A stretch of DNA of 64,000 nucleotides, taken from NCBI RefSeq assembly GCF_047511655.1, contig NC_133397.1, positions 128,858,308 through 128,922,307 of the forward strand. Reading direction: 5' to 3'. Position 1 is the first letter of the stretch. Every line of letters begins with the position of its first letter. The notes beneath the pieces are model-generated. The model did not search any database and was not told where the DNA came from. It saw only the letters and a list, made by a program, of their open reading frames with translations. Of the stretch, positions 1 to 9,607 are shown one piece after another. This DNA comes from Castor canadensis (lineage: Eukaryota; Chordata; Mammalia; Rodentia; Castoridae). Made by a program: the position numbers and the translations under genes.

Positions 1-175
1 ACCAATGACATTACTCACAGTGGCCAAAAAGTGAAACCGTCCACAGTGCAAATGTGCAGGAGCTGATGAATGGATGAACCAAAGTCTGGCAGGTATGTCC
101 GTGAACAATGACTACTACTCAGCACTGAAAAGGAGTGCACATGCAACAAAGGGGTGAAGAAAGGTTGTGACCCCA
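1..175 (+). mobile_element. Old L1 ORF2/3' fragment
   Basis: The stretch contains the decayed L1 phrase for 'aatgcccatcaacagatgaatggat', here gagctgatgaatggatgaac, followed by the 'caatggaatactactcagc' motif as gactactactcagcactg. This is the C-terminal ORF2 region of an old L1 in + orientation, cut by the window edge. Subfamily not assigned. Confidence 0.55.
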
Positions 176-609
176 CACTTGTGGAGTTTATGGCGAAGGC
201 ACCACGATAGCAGCTGGACCTGGGGAAGTTACGGGACTGGTGCGGAGACTCAGGGACTTTCTAGGTAGCTGTACTGTGGTAACCCACCTCACCCGAGAAG
301 GCCCAACTGTGTGGCTTGTAAATCCTACATTCCGAACAAAACCCAACCAGGTGCGTGACACTTGCACGGCAGCCCCTCCCCAGGGCTCCCACGCCCGGCT
401 CCTTCCACCCACTCTGATGGGCTGCCTGGCACCTCAAGGCACTCGGGGTTTGAGGCTGCACGAGTAGATCCAACCTCTTTCTTCAGAACATTGTTTTCAG
501 GCAGGCTTTTGTGCTTTCTGCCTGGGCCAGCCCCAGACCAATTTTCCTGTCTACACCTGTGGAGGGCCTCAGTTCACAGACTTACAGCCACCACATCCAT
601 CCAGCTTGT

Positions 610-725
610 TCTTTGCGATGGGGCCTCGCCAACTTTTTGCCCAGGCTGGCCTCCTGCTACAACCTTCCTCTCTCCGCCTCCCCCAAGTAGCTGGGATTAC
701 AGGTGTGAGTCACCTCACCAGGCCC
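610..725 (-). repeat. B1-like SINE, degraded
   Basis: Reads on + as the complement of a 7SL-derived SINE: cccaggctggcctcctg, then agtagctgggattacagg and tgtgagtcacc. The element is therefore in - orientation. It lies in the BCAR3 last intron. Confidence 0.65.
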
Positions 726-813
726 ATTTCCATCCACTCTAAGTAACTTTTCATTCACCATCAACAACACTGTTTTTAAGCAGAACTGAGGTTATCTGTT
801 TGGTTTTTATTAG

Positions 814-992
814 GTTTTCAACCAGATGAAGAAATGAGTGATATCCTCAGGACGGAATTTCAAATTCGGCTGCTGTGGGGTAGCAGAGGTGCCCAGGTCA
901 ATCAGACGGAGCGGTACGAAAAGTTCAACCAGATTCTGACTGCCCTCTCCCGCAAACTGGAGCCCCCTTCTGTGAAGCAGGCGGAGCTCTGA
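814..992 (+). CDS. BCAR3: BCAR3 terminal coding exon (C-terminus)
   Basis: After the acceptor ttttattag the first two bases close a split codon. There follow 58 codons, starting FQPDEEMSDILRTEF and ending KLEPPSVKQAEL, with TGA at 990-992. I recognise this as the C-terminus of BCAR3 (NSP2/AND-34), an adaptor of about 825 residues with an SH2 domain and a C-terminal Cdc25-like fold. In the NSP family that fold does not act as a classical exchange factor but binds the focal-adhesion-targeting domain of p130Cas (BCAR1), promoting Src signalling, adhesion turnover and migration. Only the last 7 percent or so is in the window; the rest lies to the left. Convergence with FNBP1L matches the order I recall on human chromosome 1p22. 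The 5' boundary is fixed by the acceptor and the open frame. Confidence 0.9.
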
Positions 993-1420
993 CCACCCAG
1001 CTTCAGCTTCTCCAGCTCCAGCTGGACTGGGGAGGCCCATCTCCCGACGGGGCACTGCCGTGCAGACCTGACAGATGCAAGTTCTCAACGTCCACAGGAT
1101 GTTAAATATGTAGACTGCACAGAGCACGCTTATTTATGAATGGTTTAAAATTACTACTGATTCTTAAGCGAGTAATTTATTATTAAGGTTAACTATTGCT
1201 AATGTCGGGGAACTTGAGAAGCGCCTCGCTGCCCTGGCAGGGTGCAGCCTGTGATCGTGGTGTGTGAGCATTTTAGTTTCAGCTCCATCTCAGATAAGTG
1301 TAGATGAGTCTACAAGAACAGCACGAGACGCTTCAGAAGGTATCAGTTGTATGATATTCTCTGAGTATGAACGATGTAAATAGTCACCGATGAAAATAAA
1401 TACAGCAATCTTTTTGTGAA
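993..1420 (+). other. BCAR3: BCAR3 3'UTR
   Basis: Repeat-free sequence from the BCAR3 stop to a canonical poly(A) signal at 1395-1400, giving a short 3'UTR of roughly 425 nt. Several ATTTA-like and ATTTAT stretches (1128-1190) are visible. The end is inferred from the signal, not mapped. Confidence 0.7.
1395..1400 (+). terminator. BCAR3: BCAR3 poly(A) signal AATAAA
   Basis: AATAAA in the context gatgaaaataaatacag. U- and GU-rich sequence follows (tttttgtgaaagagttg and ccggtctctt), so cleavage near 1415-1425 is likely. Confidence 0.75.
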
Positions 1421-1689
1421 AGAGTTGTAGCCGGTCTCTTCAATACTAACTCACTTTGCTATGACAGTTCTACCGCCTGGCCTCTGGTGGCACTTTCTTC
1501 TCTAGCCACTAGATCGTGACAGTAAACCAAAATGAATGGAAGCGGAATGGCAGCTGTAAGGTTTCTTCCCTCCCAGACAGGGTGGATGGTGGCGAGAGGC
1601 AGCACCCTCCCCGGCATTTGACTGACTCCTGTTCCAAAGAAAAGCTGTCATGTCCAGGGATGATGATAGAGCCAACAGCGCATGTGTAG

Positions 1690-1935
1690 AGAGGGACAGG
1701 AGGGGCTTTGCAGGAACTGGCGTTCGTAATTATGCAGGGTGAGTCCCATGACGGCATCTGCAAGCAGTGGCGGGGGGGGGGGGGGTCCTGGGACTTCGTG
1801 GCATGGCTGCAAAACTCCTCATGATCCTCCCGGTGGCCCAATGACTCCTCCAGTCTCCTCTGGAAACTCCCTCACTCAGAAATAATGCTTTTCGAATCTG
1901 GAGGTTTCCTTAATCCATTCAAGCTACACCTCAAG
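1690..1935 (-). repeat. Old interspersed repeat, copy A
   Basis: Shares the order actggcgttc, gagtcccatgac and gcatctgcaag with the copy at 2815-3345. Near its end it carries ttaatccattcaagctacacc. It includes a G13 homopolymer near 1772-1784. It looks like the antisense 3' part of an ancient mammalian retroelement; family not assigned. Confidence 0.45.
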
Positions 1936-2814
1936 AAATGAATTAACCACTTGTATGTGAAAAGCAAAACCAAAACAAACACTCACAGAACGCAGAGTAT
2001 GTGTTTTTAGAAAATGCACATGAACCGTGGTTTCCTCCAGCTGTGAAGTTCACCCATCCCTAATTCATTTTCTAGGTGCGTCTTCCCAGAGGGGATACTT
2101 TCTAGTTTGTCATGTCCCTCTCCACTTTTACTGCATTGTAAAAAATTTAGAACATCGTAAGATTGTAATTAAATTTTTCCATCAGTTAACTTTTTCTTCC
2201 TTCTTTAGAATGATGTTGCGGCCATACCAAGTTTTTTGTCCATCTTTTCTGAAGCAGGCTCTGAAAATGTCTTCATAGTATGAAACAGCCTTTAAGACAT
2301 GATTAATCCTGGATATCACACTGTAACTTGGGCATCTTAACTGTGCCTCTGGAACCAAGTGTGACTCTCTGTTTAATGCAACAGAAACATTAATTGCAGA
2401 CCCTAGACTCTCTTTTCCCATTAATTGGCCTAGAATCATGAGTACTGTCCCCTTTGAAGGTGCCATCACTTTTTTTTAAACCACTTTGATAAGCTAGTCA
2501 TTACATTTTTTATTTGTTGAAAAAAACCTAATTACACGTCTACTTTTGGCAAAGGGGTAATTCAGATGATCTTTAAGAGAAACTCAGTCCTGAGTTTACG
2601 TCAGTGAACGTGTTTTAACCAACTGTGAAGCTCTATAGAAAAGGATATCCCAAGGAACACAGCTCTGCTCCCCACCCAAAGGTACAGAGATTTAGATCAA
2701 CTCTGTGAGAAAACTTAAAAACCTGGGTGGACCTGGTGGCAATACGAATGTCAGCTCAATGAATCGGGGACTGTGTCATGGGGAGAAAAACCCATCTGCC
2801 AGAAAAGTAGCAGG

Positions 2815-3345
2815 TGTATTAGGGCTCTCCAGAGGCAGAACCAACAGCACGGTATATAAACAGAGACATGTGAGGGGCATTACTAGCAATTGGCGTTCAT
2901 GACTTTGGAGGCTAAGTCCCATGACAGTATCTGCAAGCTGGTGACCCTGGGAGTTTGTGTGTGGCTCTGTCCAACTCCAAATGCCTCAGAACCAGGGAAG
3001 CTCATGGTGTTAACACTCAGTCCAAGGCTGATGGCCTGAGAGCCTGGCGCCCAAAACTCAAGGCCCTGCAGTTCCCGAGTCCAAAGGCAGGAAGCACCCA
3101 GCTCCAGAAGTCACCTTTGCTCTGCTGATGTGCTCTATCTGAACCTGCAGCCAGCTGACAGTGCCACCTACACGGGGGCTGGAATCGCCCCACTCAGCCC
3201 TGCAACCCACATGCACCCTCCTCCAGAGACACCCTTCAGACACAGTAATAACACTTCAGTGGTGCTCCAGGTAGCCCTCAACCCAGCCAAGCTGACACCT
3301 AAAAGTAACCTTCAGACCACAAAACATGCCTGTCTTCACGTACAG
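2815..3345 (-). repeat. Old interspersed repeat, copy B
   Basis: Begins gtattagggctctccagagg and continues through gttcatgactttggaggct and cctccagagacacccttcag to cagccaagctgacacctaaa. This is the order of a widespread old mammalian repeat in antisense ('ttctccagagaaacagaacc ... caagttgacacataaaattaacc'). A sense-orientation relative lies at about 60150-60450. Family name left open; probably the 3' end of an old L1-type or LTR element. Confidence 0.55.
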
Positions 3346-4169
3346 CTCCAAGACGAAAGTGCTTAACAATGACAGTCTTTGGTGAGGATTTGCAAACCAC
3401 AGGCCTGTCCGCATACAAGTCTGCAGTAAACTTTACAAAACTCAAAAACCTCAAAATCGATTACAGTGGTCTTGACAGCTATCTGCCAGATAGGAGATAC
3501 AAAAGCTCACTATTGAGCTAGAGTTCAAATCAAGAAACTGTCGTCAGAGATTTGTGACAGAGTGATACTGCTGACCTGTGGGGGAAGGATGGCTGATTAA
3601 GCAGATGGAAGGGAGACAAAAGGCTCCGTAGCTTATCACAATACAATCTAGAAGAATCAACCACTGCAAGGGGAAGGCAAGAAACCACAGCCCTTTCAGA
3701 ACACAAATGTCTAAAGAAAAATGTTTTCAACAGAACAACATCTTTTTGTAGCCTGAGAATTTCTTACACTATGTAAGAAAGGAACAGTTAGGAAAGGCTG
3801 GTCTTCTCAGAAGACAGCCTCCTGGTGCTCACAGCCTCGCGTCGTCCACACTGCACAAGGGTTGGTCCATGTGACCGAGAGCGTAGGGCAGTAGTGACTT
3901 GTCACGCCTGCGACTTCAGGACTGTGGCTTCCGTCTTGAGTTTTTGTGCTCTTGGACTGCTCACGGGGAAGCCACAGTCACATTTTGAGCACGGACCGTT
4001 CCCATGGAAAGGTCCACGTGGTAAGGGACCAAGGACTGTCAGCAACCAAAAGAATGATCTAGGAGTGAATGCTCTAGCCCCTGTTAAGTTTCAAGTTCAG
4101 AGCACAACTGGCTGTCATGCAACTGCTTAGTATTAGAAACCACCAAAGCATGAAGAATGGCCATGGAAG

Positions 4170-4665
4170 ACGACCAAAGGAAAAGAATGGACAAAGTTAA
4201 AAACAGGCTTTTCACAGAAGGGTAAACACAGTAAGCAAGTAAACACGCTCACTATTAATGGCGAGGGAAACACAAAATACAATGAAGTGCTTTTACATCT
4301 CCTGAATTGACAACAACAGCGAAGTCTGACTCCTAAGTGCTGGTCAGGATGTGCAACGTGAGTAACTAGCCAGCAACTGTGTGGGTTAAAAGTAGCCAAT
4401 ACCTTTAAAATTGAAAATTAATCTAGCCCTTAAGTTAGGGATTTCACTACTGTATCAGTAAGTATACCCCGCCCAAGAATAAGCACACTGCTTGTAACAG
4501 TGGAATTCAGAGAACAGACCAAATGTCATCAAAAAGATGGGTAAATTGTATGTATTTGTGTAATGCAATACTGAGCAGTGGAATGAATTATGCATAAACA
4601 TGGATAATTTCACAAAGGTCAGCTGAAATGCAAGTCTCAGGACACAATGGAATATCCAAAGTATG
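4170..4665 (+). mobile_element. Old L1 ORF2 C-terminal relic
   Basis: Decayed L1 order on +: ttcacagaagggtaaacac, then caaaatacaatgaagtgc, ctgaattgacaac, and finally gaatgaattatgcataaaca and atggataatttcacaaagg. Heavily mutated, with no usable frame. Confidence 0.5.
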
Positions 4666-4939
4666 TGACACATGTGCTGTTAAGACATTCGTGTCCGTAA
4701 TATGCAAGTAAGTCCATAACCCATGTGCAAATCAGCAAGAAAAATACAGCTTTTCTCCTTTAAGTAAACTACAATTGAAACTTTATCAAATGGTAAAAGC
4801 AGCCCAGATCATTTGTCATTGTTAACAATCTTCAGATCATTTGTTCAAACAGTGGTTTGCTACGGTGGTCACCAGGTGAGTGACGAGTCCAGCCAGGGAA
4901 ATGCCAACTTTTCCAATGACTTCCCCTGAATTCAGTCAG

Positions 4940-5790
4940 TAGTTCACAGCTGCTGTGTGTGGCACCTGAAGAGGAGACCACAGCCATACCACCTCTTCCC
5001 GACTGCACAGCACTATCTGGGTGCAGGCTACGCCCAGAGCTGTGGCAGGAGCTCCCAGTCCCAGCAGAGTGGAGAAAGCAAAGAAAACATAGTGAGACAG
5101 TGGGGGATTGCACCCCTCATCTGTCCCACTCTGTACCCCAACTGTGCCCCCACACTGGCCAAGCAGGAAACCACCACTGACTCTGGGATGCCTGTTGTGA
5201 CACAGGACAGAAGCCACAGGGGAAAGAATGGAGAATTTAAAACACACACCAGACAAGTCTACCAGGGCTTCCTCCAGTCCTGAGTCAGCGACTCGGTCTG
5301 CCGAGCAGGCCAGTAAGGGGGAAACTGGACTTGGGGAGGTGTAGAGGGCAGACAAATGTCACACTCCTGCTGAGGACCTGCCAAGGAAAGAAGGATGAGA
5401 ACACAGCAGCCGTGGCTCTGTCACTTTGGCAGAACTCTTCTATGTAGGCAACGGTTCCTCTTCTCACATCTCAGCCGAAGACGGCCCCTCTCCACCACAC
5501 AGAATGAGCTCCCAAATAAAGTGAAACTGCAAAACCGTCAAAGGGCCATTACTGCATTGTTAACTCTCCAGAGACCTGGCCTTGCCTCGCTTTCAAAGGA
5601 TGAGGCAATTTTCTTTGGGGGGTGTAGAGCAGGGCCCCTCAGCTTAAGAGCCCTCTTGCACCCAAAGGCTGCGGATACCAGAGAAGATTCCCCAATACCT
5701 GAAATAAGGAGCAGTAAACCCTTCAGCTGTGTTTCCAGCATTCATATCCAAAATGCCGCATGTCATGAGGTGCTGTGTGATTTCTGAGAC
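4940..5790. other. Unclassified GC-richer intergenic block
   Basis: Open frames of 139 codons (-, 4936-5355), 108 codons (+, 4957-5283) and 130 codons (+, 5395-5787) overlap here. None shows a domain, signal peptide or family resemblance I know. Simultaneous openness on both strands argues for base composition rather than coding. It could be the internal part of an old retroelement. Confidence 0.4.
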
Positions 5791-6200
5791 AGACCACAGG
5801 AGCTGGAAAACCTGCATGATAACTACTTTTACCACTGTTCTGAGCTAGCATTTTCACCAGCCAGTCTGGAGGCCTTCACTGTGGCTTGCCAGAGTGCTCT
5901 GGACCAGAATGGCTGTGCCCACTCAGAGCATTTTCATGGACAAACATCAGAGATGTTTGGAAAGCCAATCAGGTTCAGGAAAAAAATACACGTGAGAAAA
6001 AAAAAAAAACAAACTCAAAGTTCAAGATAATGGTACTCTTCGAAGAGGAGATGGCAATTTTCCATTTGTTAAGTGGGGTGACATTTTACTGTCCTTCATA
6101 ACATACCTAGACATATTTTCCCTAAGAAAATGTCGGCCCTCAGGCTGACATTCTGGGTTATCAAATCAGCTTGTCACAACACCCCAGTGTCTACGCTATC

Positions 6201-6402
6201 CTTTTTATTTTTTTCCCCAGTGTTGAAGTTTGAACTCAGGGTCTACACCTTGAGCCACTCCACCAGCCCTTTTTTTTTGTGATGGGTTTTTTCAAAATAG
6301 GGCCTCACAAACTATTTGCCCAAGCTGGCTTTGAACCGTGATCCTCCTGATCTCTGCCTCCTGAGTAGCTGGGATTACAGACGTGAGCCATGGCGCCTGG
6401 CT
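6201..6402 (-). repeat. Composite B1/ID-type SINE
   Basis: Antisense dimer. The ID-like part reads gaactcagggtctacacctt and gagccactccaccagccc. The 7SL-like part reads gcctcacaaactatttgccc and agtagctgggattacagacg. The poly(A) is seen as a T-rich run at the left. Relatives occur at about 29962-30180, 52885-53098 and 54945-55176. Confidence 0.75.
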
Positions 6403-7419
6403 CTCTACATTATCTTACAAAAATGAGTGAGAAACTTTGTCAAATTAAAATCAAAGCATTAACTATGTCTTAGTATCTAAGCAAAGGAATGAGTTTAGTT
6501 TGACAAGACTTATCTTAGGAACCTGGGTCAGCTTCCCATTACATTTTCCCCTAAATGCTAACTGTATCTAGCACTTCAAAGGTTTGTTGTCAAATTCCCC
6601 AGAATTACTCTTCAAAACTGAGGTTTGTGTCTTTTATATTTTTTATGGTCTCCCTAGTTGTTGACAGTGACCATCTTTTCCAAGAGGCTGGTTCCTTTTC
6701 CTTTTGATAATATTGTTGTAAGGCTCATCTCCCTTAACACCCTGACCTTAGCTCAGACAGTTAAAAGCCATTCTGTCTTGCACTTTTTAAATATTTTTCA
6801 AACCTCTGTCCATCAGAAGCTGTAACATTTAACTACATACTCGCTATTTTCATTGTTTTGTGTGCCCTTGGCATTCCTATCTCAATCTTCATCATCTCAA
6901 CAGTTGCAACCTCTCATTGCTCAGGGTCTACCCTGAGGTTTTACTCTCTTCGTGGGTTTCTAAGTTTGCAGTCCTAGTTACCATTTGCTTTTTTAAGTAG
7001 AATCATCCTACAAGTCGCAGTAACGTGCCGCTAGTCTGGCAGACATGTCTTCAGCCTGCTTTACAAGCCAGGGAGCATGGTGCTCACTGATCAGGAGCCA
7101 AGCAGAGGCTCAGGAGTGCTGGTTAGCATGTGGAGGACCATGTGGTCCAGAACAACTCTGTGGATACAGAGGACAAGATGGTATCACATGGCTCCTGTTG
7201 AGCAGAGAAAGCTCCAAGTTATTCCACGCAATTTAAATTCACTCTAAAGAAACAGTTATCCTTTAGGAAAGCTAAAACCAGAAGACAACTGCTTTCCAAA
7301 AAAGGCTGACTCACTTGAGGAATTTACCGTCTACTTTGTAATGGTCTGATATTTAGCACATTTAAGAAAATCATTACATCTCTGAGGTTCACATAACAAT
7401 AAATAACTACACACCTTAA

Positions 7420-9599
7420 CTGACCATGAAAAGACTGATTTATTCCATGAAAATCTTCTCAACAGAGAACACTATCTTAAACAAAGCATTTACCATTAAG
7501 AAATCAACATGTGCACAAAGAGCAAAAATTACTGAAAATTAAAAGATTTCTTTTGGACAACTCACATGTTCAAAATTTAAGAATGATTTATGATTTGAAC
7601 TGTGCAAGTACAAATGTCTTTCCTATTGTAATAACCCAAATACAAGTTGAACTATTCCACATGAAGGAACTTGCCTCCTACGGAAGCAAATCTTGCTTTT
7701 AGAAAAACAAACAGTAGCTTGAAAAGAACAGTAAGTCCTTACAAGAAAGTCTTAAACTTTGCCCTCTGTGGCTGTTAGCCAAAAACACATGAGCACTTCG
7801 GTCTTTGTACAGAAGACAAACACAACCAGTCCCATCTCCTTCTTGTTGCTAACCTTAAAGTAAAAATAGCACTAGTTTTTAAAACTACATCATGTAGTCT
7901 GTCAGTACTGAATAATGTCACATTATATAAATAACCCTGTAACGAGATTCAATATCTAAACTTTATAGTTTACTAGCCTCAAAAGTAACACACCCCCCAT
8001 CAGCTGTGTGACAGTGGTGCACTAGATCTTAGGAGGCTGTAACTTTCACACAATTGTCATTCAGCTTTAGTATAACTGATAGTATGATCAAATAACACTG
8101 GAAAATTATTAAAGCAGTCACACGGCTTCTAAAATATTTGTTAAAATTCAATAATACACAGACCATTTCACGTTCTCTTTCTCCCATCAAAACAGTAAAG
8201 AATCAAATTAATGAAGCTTCAGCGGTACAAATGACCCCCCCCACCCACCCAACTCCCTGTTACACCACCACTAAGAAATTAGTTCCAATACAAGTCATGA
8301 ACAGAATCACAAATGTGAGGCAGGACGACATAAGCAATGGGACCACTAACAACAATTATATTTACAAGTATAAACATACAGAAATTTTCATTTTACAAGT
8401 AAAAGTGCACATAGATAATTACAAGGTTTCACTAAATTTTATCTGGTTCAAACAAAAGCATCACATGGGAACAGACTATCACTGGAAGAATCAAATTAAA
8501 AGGCAATGGGGGAGGTCCACAAAACTTCTCATAAAAACACTGAGTGAAGCACAATGGACTCAGCTATGTTGAGTTATGTTGAGTTGAAGCGCAAGTTTGA
8601 AGATGCACCATAGTACGTGGCAGAGCTCCAAAGCCACCTACCAAGGCTACGTCGGCCGCCCAGCGTGCGGCAGTTAGAGGAGGGTCGCGTGAGCTAGCAC
8701 ACAAAGCCCTTTGTGGGATACTGTGCTGGCAGTGTTGGCAGTCACTCAGTAGGGTTAGGCACTGTAGTTTAAGGCAGCACTTGAATGGAGGCAGCTGACT
8801 TGAGGCGCTGACTGGATTCTCCCACACTGAGGTGACGATGGATAACATTGCAAAGAGTTCTCAACTGGGCTGTAGGCTAGAGCAGAGATCTCTCTCTTTT
8901 TCTTACATGAATACTTCAGGTTCACAGTCTACGTCTCCACAATGCCAAAACTGGAATGTCTGCAGTGGGGAAGTTATAGCAGTACACACAGACACTAAGA
9001 TGGAAACATTAGTGCTGGAGATGTCTGACAAGGTGATCTGCACTACAAACGTAAAACCAAACAAAGGCTTTGACAAGAACAAGGGACGATAAAGACATGC
9101 CTGAGAAATCTAACCCGTCACTCTAGACATGCAACAGGATGTTAAGCAAGCACGGAGGTGGCACAGGCAGACACTGACACATGGCAAGGATTCAAACAGA
9201 CAATGGGTCTAAAAGCCAATTAGGACAGAGCTGGATGGAGACAGTGCTGTCAGGACAGCCAAAAGTAAGACAAAACTGTATGGCAGCTCTGCGTTCTTTC
9301 TGATTTGAATGTCAGTAAAATAAATGGAGAAAGAGCCAGCCATTGTTGGCTTTTTCCTTTCTTCCATGTGAGTAATTGTGAACTAGGAATTTAAGGGTTG
9401 GTATTAAAACTGTTTTTCAAAAACAATGCATGGAAATGCTAATGAAGTTAGTAAAAAAAAAAAAAAAAAACCATGTCTGCATGCACTCATGCAAGTTGCT
9501 TCTTTCACTCTCTTTGAACCTGACACTCTAACACCCTCCCCCCAAAGCAGCTGCATGTAACCTCCTTCAACATCTTGCCCATTTCCTCAGAAACCCTCT
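7420..9599 (-). other. FNBP1L: FNBP1L 3'UTR (KGS-ending transcript)
   Basis: About 2.2 kb after the TGA at 9602-9600 with no SINE or L1 insertion, in a locus where SINEs are otherwise frequent. That is typical of a constrained 3'UTR. It contains a C-rich run at 8231-8251 and an A18 run at 9453-9470, seen on + as written. The GC-rich segment 8590-8850 is open in places but has no recognisable protein. Extent is inferred from the poly(A) signal at 7439-7444. Confidence 0.6.
7439..7444 (-). terminator. FNBP1L: FNBP1L distal poly(A) signal AATAAA
   Basis: TTTATT on +, so AATAAA on the transcript strand. It is followed by a GU-rich stretch (ggtgtgtagttatttattg) that fits a downstream element. Repeat-free sequence stops near here, which agrees with a 3'UTR end at about 7420. 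Confidence 0.6.
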
Positions 9600-9607
9600 T
9601 CAGGAAC
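9600..9607 (-). CDS. FNBP1L: FNBP1L exon 17: alternative terminal exon (ends KGS)
   Basis: Read on -, a strong polypyrimidine tract (tcttttctttttcctcctgg) and actgcag precede GTTCCTGA. Joined to the donor AAAG|gtgcag at 10880 it gives K-G-S-stop, with TGA at 9602-9600. The C-terminus and the total of 605 codons match the standard long isoform I recall. The rest of the exon is 3'UTR. Confidence 0.85.

Larger units (their letters stand above)
1..813 (+). other. BCAR3: BCAR3 last intron (3' part)
   Basis: Non-coding sequence running up to the acceptor ttttattag at 805-813. It holds an L1 relic at the left edge and a B1-like SINE near 610-725. The short open frames seen here on both strands have no recognisable domain and are treated as chance. 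Confidence 0.75.
1421..7420. other. Intergenic spacer between convergent BCAR3 and FNBP1L
   Basis: About 6 kb between the two inferred poly(A) sites. It contains two diverged copies of one old repeat (about 1690-1935 and 2815-3345), an old L1 relic (about 4170-4665) and a B1-type SINE (about 6201-6402). A somewhat GC-richer block at 4940-5790 stays open in several frames without recognisable protein similarity. No promoter, CpG island or RNA gene was recognised. Confidence 0.7.

Noticed and set aside
5395..5787. 130-codon frame as an unannotated small gene
   Set aside because: No recognisable family, and other frames on the opposite strand are open too; kept only as a low-interest observation.
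8138..8572. 144-codon open frame on + within the FNBP1L 3'UTR
   Set aside because: Low-complexity Asn/Thr/Lys-rich translation of AT-rich 3'UTR sequence on the antisense strand; no start context or domain.
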